Assembly: GCA_937899935.1 (NCBI GenBank)
Contig: CALCOW010000079.1
Coordinates: 1-26,616, forward strand
Direction: 5' to 3'
Source: an uncultured Phycisphaerae bacterium
GTDB taxonomy: Bacteria; Planctomycetota; Phycisphaerae; Phycisphaerales; SM1A02
Length of the DNA: 26,616 bases
Positions 15,831 through 22,958 of this stretch are shown here, piece after piece (the stretch's first letter is position 1; each line of letters starts with the position of its first letter). Position numbers and translations under genes: made by a program. The notes beneath the pieces were generated by a model. It saw only the letters and a program-made list of their open reading frames with translations, ran no database searches and was not told the DNA's origin.

Positions 15831-17477
15831 CTATCGCTGCGCCCATAAGGAGCTGATCAAACGTTGCATATGGCTTGCTAAGTACTGTGAAGTAATACCT
15901 CGCTGATGTGCTAACTCGGCGATGGTCTTCGGTGGCAATCCGTCAAGCCCCCACCGACTTTGCATCAGACTATGATCGTCGGTGTCTAGTTGCATCACCT
16001 GTTTGGTGATGAAGGCATCGGGCTCGACCAATCGACTGGCCGGCGTCAAGCCTGTCAGTACACCAGGAACAACTAAAGAACCTGGCTGGTGACGGACGGC
16101 TGCTCGACCAGGTACCGTGGCCAAGTCTCCGCGAGCAAGACTGCGATCAATCGCTTGAGTGACCATTCGGCTCAACCGTTGATCGCGACCAGAATCAATC
16201 TCATGCACAAGGCCAGCGATGATGCCAATGGCTAGTTTCAATATAGATATCACTCTTACTCCAGGTTGCGCAATAACTGGCTGGCCAAGAAACTGTTCAA
16301 TACAGCGTATGGCCGTTGGCAAAGCAAGCCAGGTGAGGCGACGTTCAAGTAGAGCAACCCAGCGTAGTTCAGTTTCGAGCTGATCAAGTGCTGCAGATGA
16401 GACCGCTGCCGGCAAGACTTCAAGGCTCTTACAAACACCTCTTTTAAGCCAATTGATTGCTGTAATCATTGACATGACCTCATCATCCAGAGAATCTTCG
16501 CCCGCACGAGCCAGGTCTATCAACTCTAAGGCATCTTCGGTTTCAGGAAGTTGATTCAGCTGATGACATACACAGGTCGTCTGTAAAATCGTCTGTGACG
16601 CATCTTGTCTTTGGAAGGCAGGTAATTCAACCCAATTCAAGTCAATATCCAGAAGATCCGTTCGCCTCATACTATTGATGATTCGGTGAATTGCAGGCGC
16701 GCTTCTTTCGTACTTTTTCCCTAATGATCGGTGAGAGGCTCCACGTCTCCATGCCGCAATGATGTCGCGGCGTGCTGCTTCACTCAATGGCATTCGTTGT
16801 TCAAGAAGCGGCTCCCCCTCTTTCGTAGACGCATTGATGAGTATTGATCGAATGGTCTCTCTTGAGCGACTATATTTCTTTTGTAAGCACCCAATGACTT
16901 CGCTTGTAGATAGTTCGTGGTTGGAAAGAAACTGCTGAGCCTCACTGATCATTGATTCCATTTCATCAATTGAAACACGACTAAATGAAGATGCCAGCGA
17001 TAGTCTCGTGCCCTCAGTTCTTTCAGCACAGAAGTCATCCAGCGCATCAACAAATACACCAAGTCGCTTTCCGTTTGGAAAGCAGATGTAATGACAAACC
17101 AAGCCATACTTTCGATAACGACGGATTGTTCGATCAGTGACGTTCATTTTGGCTGCCGCTTGATCGATTGTGAGAGCATGTCGATTTGCATGATCAACTG
17201 GTAAATCGAGTTCAGAACTAATGGCTTGAATGAAGTTGACCAGATCTGTAATCAACGCTGCACCCAAGTGCATCGCGGGAGAAGTATCAAGGTCAGGTCG
17301 GTATCCAGTCAGTCGCCACACGACAAAGTCGTGGGGGTAAATCTGGTTCACATCAATCTCTCGGACGAACGCCTCAGCTGCATCAATCTGAGCAATTCGT
17401 CGGAGCGATGGTGCATAGGCCAAATCACGGACCAAAGCATCAATGGCACTGATTGTGAACCGGGAAATTCGCGGCAT
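15831..17477 (-). CDS. multi-HTH DNA-binding protein with sigma-4-like C-terminus
   Basis: A 548-residue protein I cannot assign to a named family. At least three helix-turn-helix-like segments are visible. Residues 101-150 (LTIDQAAAKMNVTDRTIRRYRKYGL then NGKRLGVFVDALDDF) resemble a MerR/excisionase-type domain. Residues 230-268 (LSEAARRDIIAAWRRGASHRSLGKKYERSAPAIHRII) look like a resolvase/transposase-type HTH. Residues 505-543 (SRWGLDGLPPKTIAELAHQRGITSQYLASHMQRLI) match the pattern of sigma-70 region 4. The middle (365-400) also has a sigma-2-like helical look, so this may be a divergent sigma-like regulator. The start is ATG 17477 with AGGG 8 nt upstream. It lies 30 nt downstream of mqnA, almost surely in one operon. 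Confidence 0.65.
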   Translation of the reverse strand: MPRISRFTISAIDALVRDLAYAPSLRRIAQIDAAEAFVREIDVNQIYPHDFVVWRLTGYRPDLDTSPAMHLGAALITDLVNFIQAISSELDLPVDHANRHALTIDQAAAKMNVTDRTIRRYRKYGLVCHYICFPNGKRLGVFVDALDDFCAERTEGTRLSLASSFSRVSIDEMESMISEAQQFLSNHELSTSEVIGCLQKKYSRSRETIRSILINASTKEGEPLLEQRMPLSEAARRDIIAAWRRGASHRSLGKKYERSAPAIHRIINSMRRTDLLDIDLNWVELPAFQRQDASQTILQTTCVCHQLNQLPETEDALELIDLARAGEDSLDDEVMSMITAINWLKRGVCKSLEVLPAAVSSAALDQLETELRWVALLERRLTWLALPTAIRCIEQFLGQPVIAQPGVRVISILKLAIGIIAGLVHEIDSGRDQRLSRMVTQAIDRSLARGDLATVPGRAAVRHQPGSLVVPGVLTGLTPASRLVEPDAFITKQVMQLDTDDHSLMQSRWGLDGLPPKTIAELAHQRGITSQYLASHMQRLISSLWAQR

Positions 17478-17507
17478 TTGCAATCCCTGCCGTTTTCAGA
17501 ACGCTCT

Positions 17508-18365
17508 TCATAGCTCAACGAGAGGACGGCGTTGATCAGTGAAACCGAGTGTGTAGGCCTCATCGAAAAACAGATTGAGACCTCTCCTATGTTCATCCGT
17601 AAACGCGTAATCCAGCATCTGAGTTGTATATTCCAGGGCGCTCTGAACCGACCAGCATGTTGACTGGCACCGTGGAACCAAGACCTGCTCGATGCGATGA
17701 AAATTGAGACGCCTTTGACGGTCAAGCACTGCAGCGGCCATCTGCAATCGTGCTAGATCGATATCAGCATGCGCCAGCCATATAGCAAAACAAAATGAGG
17801 TTTTGGTGTATTCATGCCATGCCTGCCCAAGGTCGAGCTCAATAGGAAAAATCTCCTTTGGCGGCGCGTTATTCACCACCTTGTCCCCTATCAGCATCAT
17901 CGCATCATATGGCGGTTTCGATCCTGAACACCACGTGGCGCTAGCATCCGCAATATTCAGCGCCGTGACCTCGACATCCAGGCCATGAATTCGCTTGAGT
18001 AGAATCTGCATCAGCACCACAGAGGTGTGACTGTGCGTATCACAAGCCACCGTTCGAATGTTATCAATGGCGCAACTTGAAAAGAGCCGCACGGTCATTG
18101 AATGGCCTGTGCTACCCACAATACCACATGGCAACATGATCAAATCATCTTTTGATCGTTGATAGTCAATCGATGAGCACATGGCAATATCAACCTGCCG
18201 ACTCTCCAGAAGGTCAATCAACGAACTGGGAACGGCGGGCACAATTTGGAGTGATTCGAGTTTGCATAGCCCATCAATCAATGGCGCTGCATTAAGAAAC
18301 TCCACAACTCCGATACGGATAGGCTGTGTGGCTTCTAATTCTTGGGTTGAATTTGCAGATAACAT
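17508..18365 (-). CDS. mqnA: chorismate dehydratase MqnA (futalosine menaquinone pathway)
   Basis: A 285-residue protein of the MqnA/MqnD periplasmic-binding-protein fold family. MqnA removes water from chorismate to give 3-enolpyruvyl-benzoate, the first step of futalosine-dependent menaquinone synthesis. Family features are IRIGVVEFLNAAPL (17-30), VDIAMCSSIDYQ (58-69), GSTGHSMTVRLFSS (84-97), the CDTHSHTSVVLMQILL stretch (108-123) and DLGQAWHEYTKTSFCFAIW (178-196). These favour MqnA over MqnD, though the two are related. The start is ATG 18365 with AGGA 7 nt upstream; a TTG one codon earlier is less likely. No other menaquinone gene is in the window. A structured RNA element lies about 70-165 nt upstream on the same strand. 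Confidence 0.88.
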   Translation of the reverse strand: MLSANSTQELEATQPIRIGVVEFLNAAPLIDGLCKLESLQIVPAVPSSLIDLLESRQVDIAMCSSIDYQRSKDDLIMLPCGIVGSTGHSMTVRLFSSCAIDNIRTVACDTHSHTSVVLMQILLKRIHGLDVEVTALNIADASATWCSGSKPPYDAMMLIGDKVVNNAPPKEIFPIELDLGQAWHEYTKTSFCFAIWLAHADIDLARLQMAAAVLDRQRRLNFHRIEQVLVPRCQSTCWSVQSALEYTTQMLDYAFTDEHRRGLNLFFDEAYTLGFTDQRRPLVEL

Positions 18366-18435
18366 CAAGGCATCCTATGCGCAGCCTTGAGCGCATGCCA
18401 ATAGTCCACTATTAAACAATGGCTAGGTCATGCGT
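18366..18435 (-). promoter_or_regulatory. mqnA proximal leader with small hairpins next to the ribosome-binding site
   Basis: Between the large stem-loop and the mqnA start lie two further inverted repeats. AATAGT-CC-ACTATT (18400-18413) is a compact palindrome. ATGCGC (18377-18382) pairs with GCGCAT (18391-18396) across 8 nt, and this stem directly abuts the AGGA ribosome-binding site (18373-18376). Folding here could affect access of the ribosome. There is no T tract that would make either one an intrinsic terminator. Confidence 0.4.
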
Positions 18436-18530
18436 ACGATGCCCTTGGTTCGGGAAGCTAGACTGCCAAGTGGGTCGGCCCGTGGGCGGTCCCTCGTGAT
18501 TTACAGCGCTTCCCGAACCAAAAGCACCGC
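18436..18530 (-). ncRNA. candidate structured RNA / leader element upstream of mqnA
   Basis: A 95-nt element with a 23-bp uninterrupted stem: minus-strand 5' arm 18530-18508 and 3' arm 18458-18436. The inner 14 bp (TTGGTTCGGGAAGC at 18445-18458 with its complement at 18508-18521) are perfect. The outer part contains four non-Watson-Crick positions, and all four are G-U pairs when read as minus-strand RNA but C-A mismatches on the plus strand, so the element is probably transcribed on the minus strand, in the direction of mqnA. The 49-nt loop can itself fold: GGG/CCC closing an internal loop and GCC-CACG-GGC. No known family (SRP, 6S, tmRNA, RNase P or a familiar riboswitch) was recognised. 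It could be a cis-regulatory leader of mqnA or a separate small RNA. Confidence 0.6.
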
Positions 18531-18667
18531 TGTCTCTACTTGCTATCGGGACAGACCATAGGTGGCATGAGCGAAATAGAAAAAACAAAAAAAGTGTTGT
18601 AGACAACCTCACGCCGCCGAGAAACGCTGCCACACTCAATCCAGTAAGGTTTTTATCGAATCAGTTG
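18531..18667 (-). other. alr to mqnA spacer with T-rich tract
   Basis: This is the upstream part of the roughly 300-bp gap between alr and mqnA. On the minus strand GTTG-TCTA-CAAC (near 18596-18607) is followed by a run of seven T residues, G, then six T residues, which could be a weak terminator for alr. Any promoter for the structured RNA and mqnA should lie here too, but no clear -35/-10 pair was found. A 75-codon open frame crosses the region and the RNA element and looks non-coding. Confidence 0.3.
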
Positions 18668-19954
18668 TTAGCTGGCGACAGCAGATCCGACTGAACAAAT
18701 TTCTTTGGCCGTTTGTATTTGGGCGGCTGCCGAAAAATGTACGCGTGGAATACGTTGGTGCAGACGACTGAGAAGTTCATGAGGTGTGATCCCCGCCCTT
18801 GACGCCAACGTGGGAACGTGATTTGGTTGTTTTGAATCCGTAGAAATCAGCTCTACTGTTGCATTTCGGAGAGCTTCATAGCTACGCCCCTGAGCCTTTC
18901 GCCCCTGCAAAAGATCCGTCAGATCGATACACATTTGATCCATACTTACCACACCAATGACCGGCGCATACTTTCGCCGCGAGGTGGCCCGATCACCACT
19001 GACAAGGCCAACTTCACCATACTTCTTTCCATTACCACGGTTCTCGTCGCGATGCGCCAATGATGCTGGATAGCCATCGGCATAGCCAACGGGCACCACG
19101 CCCATCCAACCATCTCGGTCAGCTGTCCACGTGCTTCCATAACCAACCGTATCACCCTTTGCCAAACGTTTGATCTGCACAACTTTACTCGCCCAAGTGA
19201 CTGCTGGAATCAGGTTCTTTGCCAAAGGGTGCTGCTGATCTGGTTGTTCGCGCGACCCAACATACCCCGCCCAAGCAAGGCCAATACGAACCATGGTCTT
19301 GTGATAACGCTCACTTGAGAATGTGGCAAAAGAGTTGGCCGCATGCACCATGCACGAGCAATCCATAAAATCAGATGTTTGTTCGACGAGTGCATCAAGC
19401 ACTGCCAACTGGCTATCAGTTTTCTCTGCACATCCACTTGGATCGGAAAAGTGCGTCATGACACCAGCAAGACGTAATCTTCGACTCGCATGAATCCGAC
19501 GGATCATTTCAACAGCAACATCGGGCGTAGCTCCACCTCGACGCATTCCAGAATCCACTTTGACGTGAAGTGAAAGATCGAGACCATTGCGATCTGCAAG
19601 ATCTGAAAGCAGCTGAAGGTGTAGCTCATCATGAACTGTGAGGTGAATGCGTCCAGAAACGAGCCCCCGATACAGGACATCGCGGCGCCCCACCTCGGTA
19701 ACGGGCATCAAGATCAATATGTCTGCCGCAATACCATTTTGTAAAAGCTCAACTGCTTCATCCGGAGCATAGACCGCAAAAAAATCTGCCTGACGCGCCG
19801 CGAGATACCGAGCGATTCGTACCGCTCCAAGCCCGTATGCATCTGCTTTGACAATGGGGCAAAGCCTGCAGTTGGGACCGACCAGTTGGCGGACCACGGC
19901 GATGTTCTGCTCAATAGCTGTATCGTTGACTTCTATGACACTTGTGGAGCGCAT
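18668..19954 (-). CDS. alr: alanine racemase
   Basis: A 428-residue PLP-dependent alanine racemase that interconverts L- and D-alanine for peptidoglycan. The N-terminal barrel has the PLP-binding lysine in PIVKADAYGLG (33-43, Lys36), HVKVDSGMRRGG (130-141) and THFSDP (167-172). The C-terminal domain has the catalytic tyrosine in VGYGSTWTADRDGW (270-283, Tyr272), the VPVGYADGYP stretch (287-296) and GVVSMDQMCIDLTD (334-347). It is some 50 residues longer than most Alr proteins, through a loop around 300-330 (HRDENRGNGKKYG) and a short C-terminal tail. GAGG 5 nt before ATG 19954 supports the start. Its presence indicates a D-Ala-containing wall, in line with current views of planctomycetes. Confidence 0.95.
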   Translation of the reverse strand: MRSTSVIEVNDTAIEQNIAVVRQLVGPNCRLCPIVKADAYGLGAVRIARYLAARQADFFAVYAPDEAVELLQNGIAADILILMPVTEVGRRDVLYRGLVSGRIHLTVHDELHLQLLSDLADRNGLDLSLHVKVDSGMRRGGATPDVAVEMIRRIHASRRLRLAGVMTHFSDPSGCAEKTDSQLAVLDALVEQTSDFMDCSCMVHAANSFATFSSERYHKTMVRIGLAWAGYVGSREQPDQQHPLAKNLIPAVTWASKVVQIKRLAKGDTVGYGSTWTADRDGWMGVVPVGYADGYPASLAHRDENRGNGKKYGEVGLVSGDRATSRRKYAPVIGVVSMDQMCIDLTDLLQGRKAQGRSYEALRNATVELISTDSKQPNHVPTLASRAGITPHELLSRLHQRIPRVHFSAAAQIQTAKEICSVGSAVAS

Positions 19955-20256
19955 CCATGCCTCAACTTTATTGTCAAAACCTGATCATCTCAGGTCAATA
20001 GGCGGCCCATATCCGGTGGGGCAAACTGGCAACCTTGCCAGGCCCTATGTTGTATCGTCATCGATCCCTGCTTACCATGACCAGATCGGCAGGACAATCC
20101 CTGGCAACCTGAGGGGCCAGAAGGTCAGTATAAGCTTGTGTATCAGCGATCCGAAACCCCACTGCAAATGGCTGAAAAGCTGACCGCTCAGCCCCCAGCG
20201 TCACGAGGCTCCTCAGTCGCTTGTGATCTGGTCACCCCCAAGCCTGGAGAGTCCCT
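19955..20256. promoter_or_regulatory. divergent region alr / helicase with palindromes
   Basis: A 302-bp gap without a convincing gene. It contains CCTGA-TCATC-TCAGG (19980-19994) near the alr start and a 7-bp inverted repeat with a 2-nt centre, CTGGCAACCTTGCCAG (20026-20041). Part of the second (CTGGCAACCT) recurs near 20102. The palindromes could be operators or leader hairpins of the helicase transcript. A possible but poor promoter is TTGTAT with TACCAT 17 bp later (about 20051-20079). GGAG (20246-20249) is the ribosome-binding site for the helicase. Confidence 0.35.
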
Positions 20257-21645
20257 ATCGCCCGTAAGAACCCAACTGCCGCAAAGCCTGAGAAGACAGT
20301 TCCTCAGGAACTCTTTGATACGGTCCGGTCTTTTAAGGACCTCGGGCTTTGTGACGGCATTCTGACTGCCATTGCAACTCAAGGTTTCGAGCAACCAACT
20401 CATATTCAATCTCAATTGATCCCTGCTGCTATTAGTGGCCGTGATGTGATGGGCCAATCACGGACTGGAACAGGGAAAACGGCCGCGTTTGGTCTACCTG
20501 CCATTCACCAACTTCAAGATGCAGGGCCTTGCTCTGGATTGGTTTTGGTGCCAACTCGAGAGTTGGCCATCCAAGTGACCCATGAGATTCGTGAATTGTC
20601 ACGTCACACCAATGTCAAAGTGGTGGCGGTCTATGGGGGCCAACGGATTAACGTTCAAAAGGAAAAGTTGAGTAAGGGCCCTCAAATCGTAGTGGGTACT
20701 CCAGGCCGGGTCATGGATTTACATGGACGTGGCATTCTCCCCTATGACAAGATCAAGATGGCTGTTTTAGATGAAGTCGATCGGATGCTTGACATCGGTT
20801 TCAGGGAAGACATTCGCCGAATCTTGGGCGCCATGCGGCAGGATCATCAGACCATTCTTGTATCAGCCACTATTTCTGACGAAATCGAACGTCTGGCTCG
20901 CCAATACTTGAAGAACCCTATTCGCCTGGCTCTAACAGAGGCTAAAAGCTTGACCGTTGCCCAAGTACAGCAACGCCATCTTTCGGTCGAGAGTTGGGAT
21001 AAAAACCGACTCCTGGTCTACCTGTTGAAGCATGAAGAACCCGCCCTCACACTCGTGTTCTGCCGTACCAAGCAGACTGTGGATGCTTTGGTTGAGTACC
21101 TCAAACGAAAGAAGATTGTCGCCTACGCACTCCACGCCAATCTTGCTCAAGGACACCGCAATCGTGTTATGACCAAACTACGAGCAGGCGAGCTCAAGGT
21201 GCTGATTGCATCAGATCTAGCTGCACGTGGCCTTGATGTTGGAGGTATCTCTCATGTCATCAACTATGACTTACCAGAAGACACGGAGGTGTATGTACAC
21301 CGAATTGGTCGAACGGCGAGAATTGACCGTGAGGGTTGTGCTTGGTCTTTCGTGACACCCGAGCAAGGTGCGCTGCTGACTAATATTGAGAAACTAATCA
21401 ATCTGGAAATTCCTGCCATGAGCTATGAGGGCTTTGAGCCAGGACCGATTCCTGATCGCATTCGCCAGGCCCAAGAGGCTCAAGAATCAGCAAGGGCCAA
21501 TTCACGTGAACATTCCAAACGCTCAGCAACCCAGTTGCCTTCCACAAAGGACGCCGCCGATACAAGTGCGTTTCCAGGCGGTGTTGTTCCCTCGTCCTTG
21601 CCGAAGCGACGCATGGGTGGCCGGTTACGCCGCGGACGACGGTAA
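20257..21645 (+). CDS. DEAD-box family ATP-dependent RNA helicase, apparent AUC start
   Basis: A 462-residue two-domain SF2 RNA helicase of the RhlE/DeaD type. In order: Q motif (FKDLG, then GFEQPTHIQSQLIP, residues about 29-57), motif I SRTGTGKT (68-75), Ia PTRELAIQ, Ib TPGR, motif II DEVD (172-175) in place of DEAD, SAT, LVFCRTK, ASDLAARGLDV and HRIGRTAR. The C-terminus is basic and ends RRMGGRLRRGRR, a probable RNA-binding tail. The first conventional start in this frame is TTG 20416, which would delete the Q motif; the frame is open only back to a TGA at 20224. The ATC at 20257 gives a natural ARKNPTAAKPEK beginning and has GGAG 7 nt upstream, so an AUC start (as AUU in infC) or a sequencing error in ATG is inferred. 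psuG starts 3 nt after its stop. Confidence 0.88.
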   Translation: MARKNPTAAKPEKTVPQELFDTVRSFKDLGLCDGILTAIATQGFEQPTHIQSQLIPAAISGRDVMGQSRTGTGKTAAFGLPAIHQLQDAGPCSGLVLVPTRELAIQVTHEIRELSRHTNVKVVAVYGGQRINVQKEKLSKGPQIVVGTPGRVMDLHGRGILPYDKIKMAVLDEVDRMLDIGFREDIRRILGAMRQDHQTILVSATISDEIERLARQYLKNPIRLALTEAKSLTVAQVQQRHLSVESWDKNRLLVYLLKHEEPALTLVFCRTKQTVDALVEYLKRKKIVAYALHANLAQGHRNRVMTKLRAGELKVLIASDLAARGLDVGGISHVINYDLPEDTEVYVHRIGRTARIDREGCAWSFVTPEQGALLTNIEKLINLEIPAMSYEGFEPGPIPDRIRQAQEAQESARANSREHSKRSATQLPSTKDAADTSAFPGGVVPSSLPKRRMGGRLRRGRR

Positions 21646-21648
21646 CGT

Positions 21649-22641
21649 ATGAGTCGTTCAATCAATATGGCAATTGCTCCGGAGGTTGCAGAAGCTATCG
21701 ATACTGGTCGTGGCGTCGTGGGGCTTGAAACAGCTGTTCTCACCCAAGGACTGCCCAAATCTGCTTGTCCGTTACCGGTGCCACCACACGACCTTGACAA
21801 TCGCCCTCTGGAATGGAATGACCAACAGCCTGTCCACCTGCAGACGATGCGACTGATGAATGAAATCATCAGAGATGGTGGCGGTATACCTGCAATGACC
21901 GCCGTTATTAACGGTGTACTTCATATCGGTCTGAGTGACGAAAATCTTCTTGCCCTGGCCGACAATCAAGAGGCAGGTAAGGTCGCTGTGACTGATCTTG
22001 CTCCAGCGATGACGCAGCAACGTACTGCAGGTACAACCGTCTCGGCAACACTGGCGCTCTTGCGTATGGCTTCATCGCAGCTAGGACGTCCAATCTCTGT
22101 CATGGCTACTGGGGGTATTGGCGGCGTTCATCGGGGCTGGACAGAAAGACTTGATGTATCCGCAGATCTCAACGCCTTGTCGCGCTTTCAGTGTTGTGTC
22201 GTCTGTGCCGGACCAAAAGCGATCCTTGATGTTGAGGCCACACGTGAGCTTCTAGAAACACTGGCTGTACCGATCATTGGATACAAAACAAATCAACTAC
22301 CACGTTTCCTTGCCGCTGGTACTGATGCTGCCTGTGTCACACAGTGTTTAGAGAATGCCTCAGAGATCGCTCAAGTCTGTCAACAACATGCTGACCTCGT
22401 ACCAGGATCTGGCAGTGTGCTTGTTGTCAATGAGCCTCCAGAAGCGATTCGACTCAACACCGATGATCTCGAGTCGCTGTGTGCGGCCGCTGAAAACGCG
22501 ACTGAATCTCATACTGGACCAGCGAGAACCCCTCATCTACTTGCAGAACTGCACGGCAAGACCCAAGGACGAAGCCTGGCCGCAAATATTAGTGTACTGG
22601 TTGCCAACGCCCAATTAGCTGTTCGTATCGCGACTGCCTGA
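21649..22641 (+). CDS. psuG: pseudouridine-5'-phosphate glycosidase
   Basis: A 330-residue PsuG (YeiN/IndA family), which reversibly splits pseudouridine 5'-phosphate into uracil and ribose 5-phosphate. Family landmarks are GVVGLETAVLTQGLP (22-36), GGGIPAMTAVINGVLHIGL (77-95), Lys111 in KVAVTDLAPA, ATGGIGGVHRG (153-163), DVSADL (169-174) and the AGPKAILD segment (187-194). Lys190 in that segment corresponds to the Schiff-base lysine of YeiN. The C-terminal GRSLAANISVLVANAQLA is also typical. Between residues 36 and 65 there is a longer, Pro-rich loop than usual. It begins 3 nt after the helicase stop, so the two are probably co-transcribed; an RNA helicase and pseudouridine salvage would fit RNA turnover. 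The kinase PsuK is not in the window. Confidence 0.94.
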   Translation: MSRSINMAIAPEVAEAIDTGRGVVGLETAVLTQGLPKSACPLPVPPHDLDNRPLEWNDQQPVHLQTMRLMNEIIRDGGGIPAMTAVINGVLHIGLSDENLLALADNQEAGKVAVTDLAPAMTQQRTAGTTVSATLALLRMASSQLGRPISVMATGGIGGVHRGWTERLDVSADLNALSRFQCCVVCAGPKAILDVEATRELLETLAVPIIGYKTNQLPRFLAAGTDAACVTQCLENASEIAQVCQQHADLVPGSGSVLVVNEPPEAIRLNTDDLESLCAAAENATESHTGPARTPHLLAELHGKTQGRSLAANISVLVANAQLAVRIATA

Positions 22642-22958
22642 GGAAGGCTCAATCCTCTGATCTTGACAGCCATAGCCTTGGCTGGTCTACTTCTCCTTGC
22701 GGTCTACCGACCGTGACCCAAACCAATGCATGTGATCATGGCCCCAAAGGCAAGCCTGGCAACGGCACGTATGGCCGATGCGGTGGGATGTGATTCAAGC
22801 CTGCATCAATCGATTCTGTGAACCCAGGCCCACCGGCCAGTTCACCTACCGGGCCCAACGGCCCAATGTCCGTTTTTAAACTCTGTGTGCTGGGATTGGC
22901 CCTCTTGATAAGCCACCCTCAGTACAGCAGAAATACTTAGTCCTCATCGGAGAGGCGT
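22642..22958 (+). promoter_or_regulatory. rho promoter and long structured leader
   Basis: A 317-bp gap with no gene. A promoter-like pair is TTGACA (22663-22668) and TCTACT (22686-22691) with a 17-bp spacer. A hairpin CGGTC-TACC-GACCG (22700-22713) would sit at the 5' end of the RNA. A second hairpin has outer stem GTGAAC/GTTCAC (22818-22845) and inner GGCC-CACC-GGCC. A third, AACGG/CCGTT (22857-22874), runs into five T residues and resembles a weak intrinsic terminator about 85 nt before rho. Together they could form an attenuated leader of about 260 nt; rho of E. coli is also autoregulated in its leader. The attenuation itself is inference. Confidence 0.5.
22857..22877 (+). terminator. possible attenuator hairpin in rho leader
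   Basis: AACGG (22857-22861) and CCGTT (22870-22874) are separated by 8 nt, and the T tract runs 22873-22877. The stem is short, so this is a weak terminator at best. It could end psuG transcripts, or act as a premature stop inside the rho leader. Confidence 0.35.

Noticed and set aside
18412..18639. 75-codon minus-strand open frame across the alr-mqnA gap
   Set aside because: It runs straight through the 23-bp stem and the T-rich tract, has no ribosome-binding site and resembles no protein; the RNA structure explains the sequence better.
20138..20365. 75-codon frame before the helicase, considered as a frameshifted N-terminus
   Set aside because: Its translation is not helicase-like, while the ATC frame gives an intact Q motif without any frameshift.
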